DNA of 7,149 bases, from NCBI GenBank assembly GCA_046719185.1, contig JBDNDK010000126.1, positions 1 to 7,149 of the forward strand, read 5' to 3'. Of this stretch, positions 1 through 6,657 are shown one piece after another. The DNA comes from JBDNDK01 sp046719185 (GTDB lineage: Bacteria; Armatimonadota; UBA5829). The notes beneath the pieces were generated by a model. The model was not told the DNA's origin, did not search any database, and saw nothing but the letters and a program-made list of their open reading frames with translations. The translations under genes and the position numbers were made by a program. Each line of letters begins with the position of its first letter. Within the stretch, counting starts at the first letter, position 1.

Positions 1-251
1 AAGGAAAGTGCCACAGAAAAGAAAACCCCAGATATATTTATATTTGGGAGAGCTGAAACGGTGGTGTAAGAGACCACCAGCTCCGCAGTGATGCGGAGGC
101 TTGGTAAACCCCACTTGGAGCAAGGCACAATAGGGTAGGGTTGAGGTTGCCCGCTGACCTACCGGGTAGTGCCGCTAAAGCTTTGTAGCAATATAAAGCT
201 CAGATAGATGATCATCCTAGACAGAACCCGGCTTACAGACCTGCTCAGTTT
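1..251 (+). ncRNA. rnpB: RNase P RNA (3' portion, 5' end cut by window edge)
   Basis: Catalytic RNA of ribonuclease P, which removes 5' leaders from pre-tRNAs. The conserved bacterial core is directly readable. GGAAAGTGCCACAGAAA lies at 3-19. The TGAAACGGTG...TAAGAG...CACC element lies at about 53-78, with a stem GGTGGT/ACCACC. A perfect 7-bp hairpin with a GTGA tetraloop lies at 81-98. GGTAAACCCC...GGAGCAAGG...CAATAGGG lies at 103-134. The near-universal 3' element GACAGAACCCGGCTTA lies at 220-235. Comparison with E. coli M1 RNA (about 377 nt) suggests that roughly the first 110 nt, including the 5' strand of P1, are outside the window. The 3' end is set near the CTCAGTTT at 244-251 by analogy and could be several bases off. 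Family identity is very secure; the exact end is not. Confidence 0.96.
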
Positions 252-451
252 AGATGCAAAAAGTAAGATATAATATAATAAGTTAGAATTCATTTTTTAC
301 TCTGAATTCTGCTAAGAACCTCTTGTTAACCTTTTAATTCTTTACATCTAACCTCTAAATAAATAGCTCTGTTCATTTTGATCAAAGTGTCAATAATTAT
401 AAAGAAGCTATCTTTTTGTTTCTAACAAATCCTATTTATAATTGAGGAAAG
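252..451 (+). promoter_or_regulatory. AT-rich spacer between rnpB and the first glycosyltransferase gene
   Basis: No gene is seen here. There are two overlapping TATAAT hexamers at 269-274 and 274-279, but no good -35 at the usual spacing (the best is TTTAGA at 249-254). An 8-bp inverted repeat AGAATTCA/TGAATTCT at 285-292/303-310 has a T-rich loop but no following U-tract, so it is not a typical intrinsic terminator. AACCT occurs at 317, 328 and 350 (steps of 11 and 22). A Shine-Dalgarno-like GAGG at 444-447 precedes the ATG at 452. The promoter of the glycosyltransferase genes probably lies here, but I cannot place it firmly. Confidence 0.35.
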
Positions 452-1903
452 ATGAATAGTTTGGTTGATAATAAGAACACCATTAGTGTGTGTATAATTG
501 CAAAAAATGAATCTGATTTTATTTATGACTGCATAAAAAGCCTTGAAGATATTGCAGATGAAGTGATATTGGTTGATACTGGTTCAAGTGATAACACTAT
601 AGAACTTGCAAAGGATCTAGGTGCAAAAATATATCAAATCCCTTGGCAAAATGACTTTTCACAAGCAAGAAATAAGAGCATTGAATATGCAAATGGTGAT
701 TGGATATTGTGGATTGATGCTGATGAAAGACTTGATAATTTAACAAAGCACAATATAAAAACTGCTGCTGCAGATAATACTATAGATGCTTATATACTCA
801 AAATTTACAACTATATGAGTGATGATGTTGATAATGATGTTGTGATAACAGAAAATGTTAGGTTATGGAGAAACAAACCTGAATATAGATTTAGATATGC
901 AATTCATGAGTCAATATCAGATTCTATTATAGAAAACAATGGAATTATAGGGTCATTAAATACTATAATACACCATTTTGGCTATAAACCAGATATCATC
1001 CAATCCAGAGATAAAAAGAAAAGAAATATTGATATCCTTCAAAATGAGCTCATAAAAGAACCAAATAACCCTCATGTTCTATATCACTTTGCTCAGGAAT
1101 ATTTTGAAATAAATGAATTTGAAAAATCATCTGAATATGCAAAAAGAGCAATTGATAATATGCCTATATCATCAAATCTTGCAAAATCAGCATATCTGAT
1201 ACTAGCAGATTCTCTAAGCCTTTCTGGAAAATCTCATATGGCTCTTGATGTTTTGAATAGAGCTTATGATTATGGATTGTATAATATGGAGCTTAGCTTT
1301 GCAAAAGCTAGAGCACTACTAAATATTGGCAGATATGATGAAGCAATAAATGAGTTCAAAAACACAAAAGAGCTTGCAAAATCAAGCATTGGTGATATGG
1401 CTGCAGCTGGATATAAAAGTGATTGTGGAATAGCAACAGCACTCTATGCAAAAGGTGATTTTGAATCTGCATACAATATATGCAAAGAACTCTTAGAAAA
1501 GCATCCAAACTTTGCAGATGCAAGAGAAATTGCTGTTAATTGCCTTTTGAACCTTGGTATTGAATGTGCAAAAAATGGGAAACTTAATGACTCTATTAAA
1601 TCATTTGATTTGTGCCTAGAGCTGGATAATGCTGTTGCAGATGCATATTATATGAAAGGTGAGATATTTTTTGCAATTGAAGATTATCAATCTGCACTAG
1701 AATCATACACAATGGCAAATAAGTTGCTTCCAAAAAATCTGAAAATATTGCAGTCCATTGCAAACTGCTATATAAAACAAGGAAACTATTCTGATGCAAT
1801 AAATATTCTTGAAGAGGCAATTACCCTTGCACCGGAAAACTCCCAAATAAATGAATCACTAAAATTATGCAAATTAATTAAATCTAAATTAAAAGCAGCA
1901 TAA
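452..1903 (+). CDS. Family-2 glycosyltransferase with C-terminal TPR repeats (first of a tandem pair)
   Basis: A 483-residue protein, cytoplasmic by inference since no signal peptide or membrane segment is visible. Residues about 11-180 form a GT-A fold family-2 glycosyltransferase domain of the kind seen in Beta4Glucosyltransferase/SunS-like proteins. The nucleotide-binding strand starts at ISVCIIAKNE (11-20), VDTGSSDNT is at 41-49, and NDFSQARN (67-74) leads into WILWIDADER, where D89-A90-D91 is the metal/UDP-sugar DxD-type motif. ENVRLWRN (134-141) and IHES (151-154) follow. From about 205 to 475 there are about seven TPR-like helical hairpins, for example 322-352, 395-427 and 431-461, which likely bind a protein partner or acceptor. 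The start is ATG with GAGG 4 nt upstream. The next gene begins 56 nt downstream and is a paralogue, so the two are probably co-transcribed. Sugar donor and acceptor cannot be read from the sequence. Protein or peptide glycosylation (as in SunS-type enzymes) and exopolysaccharide synthesis are both possible. Confidence 0.9.
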   Translation: MNSLVDNKNTISVCIIAKNESDFIYDCIKSLEDIADEVILVDTGSSDNTIELAKDLGAKIYQIPWQNDFSQARNKSIEYANGDWILWIDADERLDNLTKHNIKTAAADNTIDAYILKIYNYMSDDVDNDVVITENVRLWRNKPEYRFRYAIHESISDSIIENNGIIGSLNTIIHHFGYKPDIIQSRDKKKRNIDILQNELIKEPNNPHVLYHFAQEYFEINEFEKSSEYAKRAIDNMPISSNLAKSAYLILADSLSLSGKSHMALDVLNRAYDYGLYNMELSFAKARALLNIGRYDEAINEFKNTKELAKSSIGDMAAAGYKSDCGIATALYAKGDFESAYNICKELLEKHPNFADAREIAVNCLLNLGIECAKNGKLNDSIKSFDLCLELDNAVADAYYMKGEIFFAIEDYQSALESYTMANKLLPKNLKILQSIANCYIKQGNYSDAINILEEAITLAPENSQINESLKLCKLIKSKLKAA

Positions 1904-1946
1904 GTAAATTTGAAAAACTGCCGATAAATTCTCTGATCATACAATT

Positions 1947-1955
1947 GGAGGAAAG
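1947..1955 (+). promoter_or_regulatory. Ribosome binding site that fixes a TTG start
   Basis: GGAGGAAAG is a strong Shine-Dalgarno sequence; its GGAGG core ends 8 nt before the TTG at 1960-1962. A longer reading from the TTG at 1945 would place this site inside the coding sequence and leave that start with no site of its own. The same GAGGAAAG/GAGGGAAAG pattern precedes the genes at 452 and 4627. Confidence 0.75.
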
Positions 1956-1959
1956 ACTT

Positions 1960-3711
1960 TTGAAAAAATCAAAGAAGAATACATCTATAAATAAAGCTCC
2001 TAAAATGAAAATTAGCAAAGGCAGCAGTGTAAATCCTAAAATTTCTTTGTGTATGATAGTGAAAAATGAAGAGAAATTTCTAAAAGAATGCCTTGAGAGT
2101 GCAAAAAATCTTGTAGATGAGATGATAATAGTAGATACTGGCTCTACAGATTCTACAGTTAAAATAGCTGAAAAATATGAAGCAAAAATATTTTTCTTTG
2201 AGTGGAATGACAGTTTTTCAGATGCTAGAAATGAAAGTTTGAAGTATGCAACTGGTGATTGGATTATCCAGCTTGATGCTGATGAAAGACTGCTTCCTGA
2301 GTCTATTAGACTAATAAAACAAGCTGTTAAAAGCAACTCAGCTGATGCTTATGTGATGCCAATTATAAGCAGAGTTACTGATAACTCTGCAGATTCTGTG
2401 GTTTCTGAAAATGTAAGATTATGGAGAAATGCACCAGAGCATAGATTCAAATACAGCATCCATGAAAGTATCTCTGAATCATTAATGGAAAACAAAGCAA
2501 CAATTTGGAGAATGGATGCACCAATTCTCCATTTAGGCTACCATTATGATCTTGTATCCAGCAGAGATAAAAAAAATAGAAATATAACTCTATTAGAAAA
2601 AGAACTTGCAAAAAATCCAAATGATAAACATATATTGTATCAATTGTGCCAAGAGTATTATTCAGTTGACCAATTTGAAAAGTCACTAGAATATGCAAAG
2701 CAATTGGAAAATTTAATTACCCCAGATGATCATATAGCACAATCATATTACACATACTACATAAATGCACTTAATAGAACAGATAGATATTTTGAATCTC
2801 TTCAGGTCTGCAATAAGGCAATAATTAATGGAATAACAGGCACAGGTATATTATTTGGTAAAGCTCATGCAAACCTAAATCTAAAAAATCTTGATGAGGC
2901 TATCAGACTATTTGAAGAAGTTAAAAAAGCAGATCTTGATTCATTCTCACTTGGTGATAAAGGTATTGTGTTATACAAAGCAGATGCAGGCATTGCAGTT
3001 GCCTATTATGGCAAAGATGACTTTCAAAAGGCTATTGAATATGCACAAAAAGCATATTCAACCAACCCTGACTTGATAAATATTATTGATTTAATTGCAA
3101 AATCTTATTTCAAACTTGGTGATTTTGATAAAGCAGCTGAATATGCAAATATTGTGCTAAGTAAAGATGCAAACTATGAAGATGCAAAAAAAATCTTATC
3201 TTTAATTGAAGAAGAAAAACAAAAAATATATGCAAAACATCAGGAAATAAATCCAAACACACCAGAGGGATTGCTCCAGCTTGGAATGAATGCTGAGCAA
3301 ATCGGTGATTATGATAATGCAGAAAAACATTATACTCAAGCAATAGCAATTGATAAAACATACACACAAGCATACAGCAATCTTGCAAGAGTAAAGATAT
3401 GCAAAGGTGATTTAGAAAATGCTATTGATTTACTTTCTGAAGCAATCAAACTAGATCCTAATTGCTGGGAAGCATTTTCTCACTCTGGAGATATTTTATT
3501 CTTAATTGGAAACTATTCAGGAGCTGAGGCTGCATATCAAAGATGTTTGAGCTTAAAATCTGATTGTCCTAATGTATTTACAGCTTTGGGTCATTGCTAT
3601 CTCAAAATGGGAGCATTAGACTCAGCTATAATGGCATTTAGACAGGCATTAAATATTGATTCACAAAACTCTGATGCAAAGAAAGCTTTAGAACTCTTAA
3701 AAGCTGCTTAG
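1960..3711 (+). CDS. Family-2 glycosyltransferase with expanded C-terminal TPR array (second of the tandem pair)
   Basis: A 583-residue paralogue of the preceding gene, starting at TTG 1960 because the strong GGAGG site at 1947-1951 is ideally placed for it; a TTG at 1945 would add only five residues. The N-terminus is a lysine-rich tail (8 Lys in about 23 residues) that the first paralogue lacks. The glycosyltransferase domain covers about 27-195, with ISLCMIVKNEE (28-38), VDTGSTDST (58-66), NDSFSDARN (83-91), DADER (106-110), ENVRLWRN (150-157) and IHES (167-170). The segment SRDKKNRNI (201-209) is also closely shared. TPR-like hairpins follow from about 225 to 575. They are split by a charged linker (about 416-431, EEEKQK), after which come three or more regular TPRs (433-466, 468-500, 502-534, 536-570). 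Stop is TAG. Donor sugar and acceptor are unknown. The TPRs suggest recognition of a protein or a multimeric partner, an inference from the fold. Confidence 0.9.
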   Translation: MKKSKKNTSINKAPKMKISKGSSVNPKISLCMIVKNEEKFLKECLESAKNLVDEMIIVDTGSTDSTVKIAEKYEAKIFFFEWNDSFSDARNESLKYATGDWIIQLDADERLLPESIRLIKQAVKSNSADAYVMPIISRVTDNSADSVVSENVRLWRNAPEHRFKYSIHESISESLMENKATIWRMDAPILHLGYHYDLVSSRDKKNRNITLLEKELAKNPNDKHILYQLCQEYYSVDQFEKSLEYAKQLENLITPDDHIAQSYYTYYINALNRTDRYFESLQVCNKAIINGITGTGILFGKAHANLNLKNLDEAIRLFEEVKKADLDSFSLGDKGIVLYKADAGIAVAYYGKDDFQKAIEYAQKAYSTNPDLINIIDLIAKSYFKLGDFDKAAEYANIVLSKDANYEDAKKILSLIEEEKQKIYAKHQEINPNTPEGLLQLGMNAEQIGDYDNAEKHYTQAIAIDKTYTQAYSNLARVKICKGDLENAIDLLSEAIKLDPNCWEAFSHSGDILFLIGNYSGAEAAYQRCLSLKSDCPNVFTALGHCYLKMGALDSAIMAFRQALNIDSQNSDAKKALELLKAA

Positions 3712-3716
3712 ATAAT

Positions 3717-3750
3717 AAAAAAATGGCACTGGTTTTTAAAGCCAGTGCCA
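3717..3750 (-). terminator. Intrinsic terminator of the PEP-CTERM gene
   Basis: A perfect 9-bp stem (TGGCACTGG 3724-3732 with CCAGTGCCA 3742-3750), extendable by A-T pairs into the loop, is followed on the minus strand by seven Ts (A-run at 3717-3723). It lies 28 nt past the minus-strand stop codon. On the plus strand the same hairpin is followed by AGAGGG with no U-tract, so it would terminate the glycosyltransferase transcript poorly, although the stem could still protect that mRNA's 3' end. Confidence 0.88.
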
Positions 3751-3778
3751 AGAGGGTATTGATGAATGCAGTTGAAAA

Positions 3779-4627
3779 TTATTTTCTTCTGTGGATAGCA
3801 AATCCAACTAATCCAACAGGTCCACTTCCAAGTGCAAGCATTGTTCCGGGCTCAGGAATAACTGTATAATCTATGAAAGTAACATTGTCATAGTACCAAT
3901 TGCTTGCATGACCATATTCACCACCAAACTTGAGGTAGTCTATTCCAAGATAGTTATTATTAACATCTTTAGAAATGTCTCTGTCATGGGTTGCTTGCCA
4001 AAGAACATTTTGTCCACCAGCTAATACACTATTGTAGTCATAAGCCATGAACTTAAGAGTAACTCTACCTTCAACAGCTACATTATAATCTATTTCCATG
4101 TAGATATTAGCAGGTCCACCCTTGAATGTTGTGCCTTCTCTGAAAGCATCATTCCATTTTTGAGTATAGTTACTTGCCATAGATCCGTCTTTGAATAAAA
4201 TATTGTCTCTGTCTTGAGTGTTATCTTTTCCATAACCTTCAAACCAACCAGTAGTTCCAGTGCCTGTACCTCTGCCATAATGGAGACCAGCATTCTACAT
4301 AGCACCAACTCCATCATACATTATCTGGGCAGAATACCTAAACTTGTTTACATTAGAAAGTCCTATATCTGACAATCTAAATATCATTTGGTTACCCCAG
4401 TTTTGATCTCTATTTGCAGTAACTTTTATACTGCCTGTTCCATTTGAGTTGATATTAGGGTTTGCAACATTTGTAGGAGCTACATAACCAGTAGCACCAG
4501 TGTTTCTACCATAGATACTCCAACCTTGGAATGTGCCATCATTGAAGTCCCATACATAAGTAGCCTGTGCAAATGCACTTGTTGAGAGTAGCAGTGTGAA
4601 TACTGCCAAAACAAGTATTTTTTTCAT
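3779..4627 (-). pseudogene. Secreted PEP-CTERM sorting-domain protein, interrupted by one in-frame TAG
   Basis: Read from ATG 4627 to TAA 3779, this is a 282-codon frame broken only by TAG at 4295-4297 (codon 111). The reading frame is open and compositionally the same on both sides. Residues 1-20 form a classical signal peptide (MKK, hydrophobic core, STSAFA, then Q21). The mature part has a WDFNDGTFQGW motif near its start and a YYDNVTF motif near its end, as in beta-sandwich or carbohydrate-binding-like surface domains. Residues about 256-282 are the PEP-CTERM signal: V-I-P-E-P-G, a short hydrophobic helix, then a basic HRRK tail. PEP-CTERM proteins are exported by Sec and processed by an exosortase, often in biofilm or exopolysaccharide producers. 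The start is favoured over an upstream in-frame start at 4669 because GGGAGGG (4632-4638) lies 4 nt before ATG 4627 and the signal peptide begins there. If TAG is not read through, the product is a 110-residue secreted fragment without the sorting signal. The orphan 3' part could start at ATG 4180 but has no signal peptide. Function of the domain is unknown. Confidence 0.85.
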
Positions 4628-4631
4628 CTTT

Positions 4632-4646
4632 CCCTCCCTTATAGGG
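4632..4646 (-). promoter_or_regulatory. Shine-Dalgarno site of the PEP-CTERM gene with overlapping mini-hairpin
   Basis: On the minus strand GGGAGGG (4638-4632) precedes AAAG-ATG. The bases just upstream give CCCT-ATA-AGGG (4646-4636), a 4-bp stem that would cover the first half of the site. The ribosome binding site is convincing. Any control by the hairpin is speculative because the stem is very short and half of the site stays free. Confidence 0.6.
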
Positions 4647-4883
4647 CTAAATATTTGGAGCATCAACAATATCGATCTTTTGATTCTGCCGATTTATTTA
4701 TTGTTTTGCTTCCATATATTCTTTTTATTATGCAAATTGATAGTTGTCAATGAAATTGTTGATATATTTGTAATATTTATTATGTTCGTGATAATGTAAC
4801 ATTATGTTCAACTATTGAGTATTTGCTATATTTGCATAACTTTAGATAACTGCAAATAGATTGCTATAATGTTTTAGTCACAC
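4641..4883 (-). promoter_or_regulatory. Intergenic region upstream of the PEP-CTERM gene with candidate promoter
   Basis: No gene is seen in this very AT-rich stretch. On the minus strand a perfect TTGACA -35 lies at 4750-4745. The matching -10 is weak: TAAAAA after 17 nt (4727-4722) or TAATAA after 14 nt (4730-4725). This would give a leader of roughly 90 nt. Upstream of the -35 are a 15-nt palindrome at 4791-4805 and direct repeats (listed separately). The gene after thrS needs its own promoter because a terminator closes thrS at 4884-4918. The promoter call rests mainly on the -35 hexamer. Confidence 0.4.
4779..4809. repeat. Palindrome flanked by direct repeats, possible operator
   Basis: ATAATGTAACATTAT (4791-4805) is a perfect 7-1-7 inverted repeat. 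ATTATGTTC occurs at 4779-4787 and again at 4801-4809, 22 nt apart, which is about two helical turns. The block begins about 30 nt upstream of the candidate minus-strand -35, a usual place for an activator site. In DNA this AT-rich such repeats can arise by chance, so a binding site is only a suggestion. Confidence 0.35.
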
Positions 4884-4918
4884 AAAAAAGAGCAAGTCTT
4901 AAAATCAGACCTGCTCTT
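4884..4918 (-). terminator. Intrinsic terminator downstream of thrS
   Basis: A 12-bp stem (4888-4899 with 4907-4918, one A-C mismatch) with a 7-nt loop is followed on the minus strand by six Ts (A-run 4884-4889, which partly overlaps the stem base). It lies 24 nt past the thrS stop codon and should end the galE-thrS transcript before the PEP-CTERM gene. Confidence 0.88.
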
Positions 4919-4942
4919 ATTATCAATTATTTTTAATATTTG

Positions 4943-6652
4943 CTAAAGTTCGTTTTTTACCTGTGTTATAAACTCTTGAACATTTATAGAGCCCATATCA
5001 CCTTCACTTCTTGACCTTACAGATATCTTGTTTTCTTCTAATTCTTTATCTCCAACTACAAGCATATATGGAATTTTCAATAATTGTGCTTCTCTTATCT
5101 TGAATCCCATCTTTTCATTTCTATCATCAATATCTACTCTCAAGCCAATCTCTCTTAGAGAATCTGCTACTTTTTGAGCATACTCAAGGTGTCTGTCTGC
5201 AATTGATAATATTCTAACCTGTAAAGGTGCAAGCCACAATGGGAATGCTCCAGCATAATGCTCAATTAAAACTCCCATAAATCTCTCAAGGGAACCTAAC
5301 AATGCTCTGTGTATCATAATTGGTCTGTGTTGTTTGTTATCCTGACCAATATATGTGATGTCAAATCTTTCTGGTTCATTGAAATCAACTTGAATAGTGC
5401 TGCATTGCCAATATCTGCCAATAGCATCTTTAATTTTAACATCAATCTTAGGACCATAGAATGCTCCACCACCCTCATCAATATCATACTTCAGATTTTG
5501 AGCTTCAAGAGCTAATTTTAGAGATTCAGTAGCCTGTTCCCATACTTCATCATCACCAACATATTTCTCAGGTTTTGTAGATAGGAATATTTCATATTCA
5601 TCAAAACCAAATCTCTTTAATATCTTAAGAACAAAATCTAATACTCTGTTAGTTTCACAGTTTAATTGTTCTCTTGTGCAAAGTATGTGTGCATCATCTT
5701 GAGTAAAGCCTCTTACTCTCATCAGACCATGCAAAACACCAGATCTTTCATATCTATACACAGTTCCAAGCTCTGCCCATCTGATAGGCATTTCTCTATA
5801 GCTTCTTACTTTTGTTTTGTAGATAAGCATATGGAATGGGCAGTTCATAGGCTTAATAAGGTACGGACTGCCTTCCACCTCCATAGGCTGGAACATATTT
5901 TCTGTAAAGAAATCTAAATGACCACTAATACCCCATAGTTCCTGCCTTGCAATGTGTGGAGTATATACTAATTCATAGCCATTTTTATAGTGCTCATTTC
6001 TCCAGTAGTCTTCTATTGTTTTCCTAAGCAAAGCTCCTTTAGGATGCCATAATATTAGACCAGGACCAACATCCTCTTGAATAGAAAACAAATCTAAATC
6101 TTTCCCAATTTTTCTGTGATCTCTTTTTTCTGCCTCAGCTAATCTATCAAGATGAGATTGGAGTTCTTCTTTTGAAGGGAATGCTGTGCCATATATTCTC
6201 TGGAGCATTTTGTTTTTCTCATCACCTCTCCAATATGCACCAGCAACACTCAAAAGCTTGAATGCCTTAATCCTGCCAGAATGGTCAACATGCGGACCCT
6301 TACATAAATCAGTGAAATCACCAAGTTTATAAACTGTGATTTTCTCACCTTCAGGCAGCTCATTAATAAGTTCTGTTTTGTATGGCTCATCAGCAAACAT
6401 TTCAAGGGCTTGAGCTCTATCAACTTCTATACACTCAAACTCCATTTTTTGCTTAATTATTTTTTTCATCTCTTCAGAAATTTTGTCTAAATCTTCAGGT
6501 GTAAATGGCTTTGCCACATCAAAATCATAATAAAACCCATCCTCAATAGAAGGTCCTATTGCAATTTTCACCTCTGGAAATAGATTCTTGACAGCATGTG
6601 CCATAATGTGTGCTGTTGAATGTCTAATTGTTGAAAGTTCATTTTCTGTCAT
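4943..6652 (-). CDS. thrS: Threonyl-tRNA synthetase, short form lacking the N-terminal TGS domain
   Basis: Charges tRNA-Thr with threonine in the cytoplasm (class II aminoacyl-tRNA synthetase). It has 569 residues against about 640 in E. coli. The N-terminal TGS (N1) domain of about 60 residues is absent and the protein opens directly at the editing domain. Editing-site motifs are intact: HSTAH (H11, H15) and CKGPH (C117, H121). The catalytic core shows zinc ligands C271 (MNCPFH), H322 (DDAH) and H448 (IMIHRA); motif 2 RYERSGVLHGLMRVRGF (300-316); and motif 3 with the GSLERF arginine (R457). The anticodon-binding domain covers about 475-569. The start at ATG 6652 is preferred over an upstream in-frame start at 6700, because AGGA (6664-6661) lies 8 nt before it and MTENELSTIRHS matches a natural N2-domain start. 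It follows galE by 5 nt, so the two are probably co-transcribed and perhaps translationally coupled. Stop is TAG, followed by a terminator. I see no T-box leader. Confidence 0.97.
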   Translation of the reverse strand: MTENELSTIRHSTAHIMAHAVKNLFPEVKIAIGPSIEDGFYYDFDVAKPFTPEDLDKISEEMKKIIKQKMEFECIEVDRAQALEMFADEPYKTELINELPEGEKITVYKLGDFTDLCKGPHVDHSGRIKAFKLLSVAGAYWRGDEKNKMLQRIYGTAFPSKEELQSHLDRLAEAEKRDHRKIGKDLDLFSIQEDVGPGLILWHPKGALLRKTIEDYWRNEHYKNGYELVYTPHIARQELWGISGHLDFFTENMFQPMEVEGSPYLIKPMNCPFHMLIYKTKVRSYREMPIRWAELGTVYRYERSGVLHGLMRVRGFTQDDAHILCTREQLNCETNRVLDFVLKILKRFGFDEYEIFLSTKPEKYVGDDEVWEQATESLKLALEAQNLKYDIDEGGGAFYGPKIDVKIKDAIGRYWQCSTIQVDFNEPERFDITYIGQDNKQHRPIMIHRALLGSLERFMGVLIEHYAGAFPLWLAPLQVRILSIADRHLEYAQKVADSLREIGLRVDIDDRNEKMGFKIREAQLLKIPYMLVVGDKELEENKISVRSRSEGDMGSINVQEFITQVKNEL

Positions 6653-6657
6653 TTTTA

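Noticed and set aside
415..442. TATAAT at 437-442 as a promoter for the first glycosyltransferase gene
   Set aside because: Transcription would begin within the Shine-Dalgarno site at 444-447, leaving the mRNA with no usable ribosome site, and the -35 is poor.
1884..2336. 150-codon minus-strand open frame opposite the glycosyltransferase genes
   Set aside because: It lies antisense to the conserved GT domain of the second gene and the end of the first. Its translation is low-complexity Ser/Phe/Leu-rich with no recognisable motif, which is typical of a shadow frame.
3724..3750. Bidirectional terminator for the convergent genes
   Set aside because: Only the minus strand has a U-tract after the stem; the plus-strand side reads AGAGGG, so I assign it to the minus-strand gene only.
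3779..4180. Independent 133-residue PEP-CTERM gene starting at ATG 4180
   Set aside because: It has no signal peptide and no clear ribosome site, while the same frame is open and protein-like back to the TAG. It is the 3' part of the interrupted gene.
4090..4317. 75-codon minus-strand frame spanning the TAG site
   Set aside because: It overlaps the PEP-CTERM gene in another frame. A programmed frameshift around the TAG was considered, but the original frame resumes directly after the stop with the expected protein character, so no shift is needed.
4596..4799. Hydrophobic 67-residue plus-strand open frame over the PEP-CTERM promoter
   Set aside because: It starts at GTG inside the antisense of the signal-peptide region. 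It has no good ribosome site, and its Ile/Phe/Leu richness simply reflects AT-rich intergenic DNA.
5666..5917. Plus-strand open frame opposite thrS
   Set aside because: It lies antisense to the catalytic core of thrS and matches no family. The same applies to the frames at 5309-5515 and 6588-6821.
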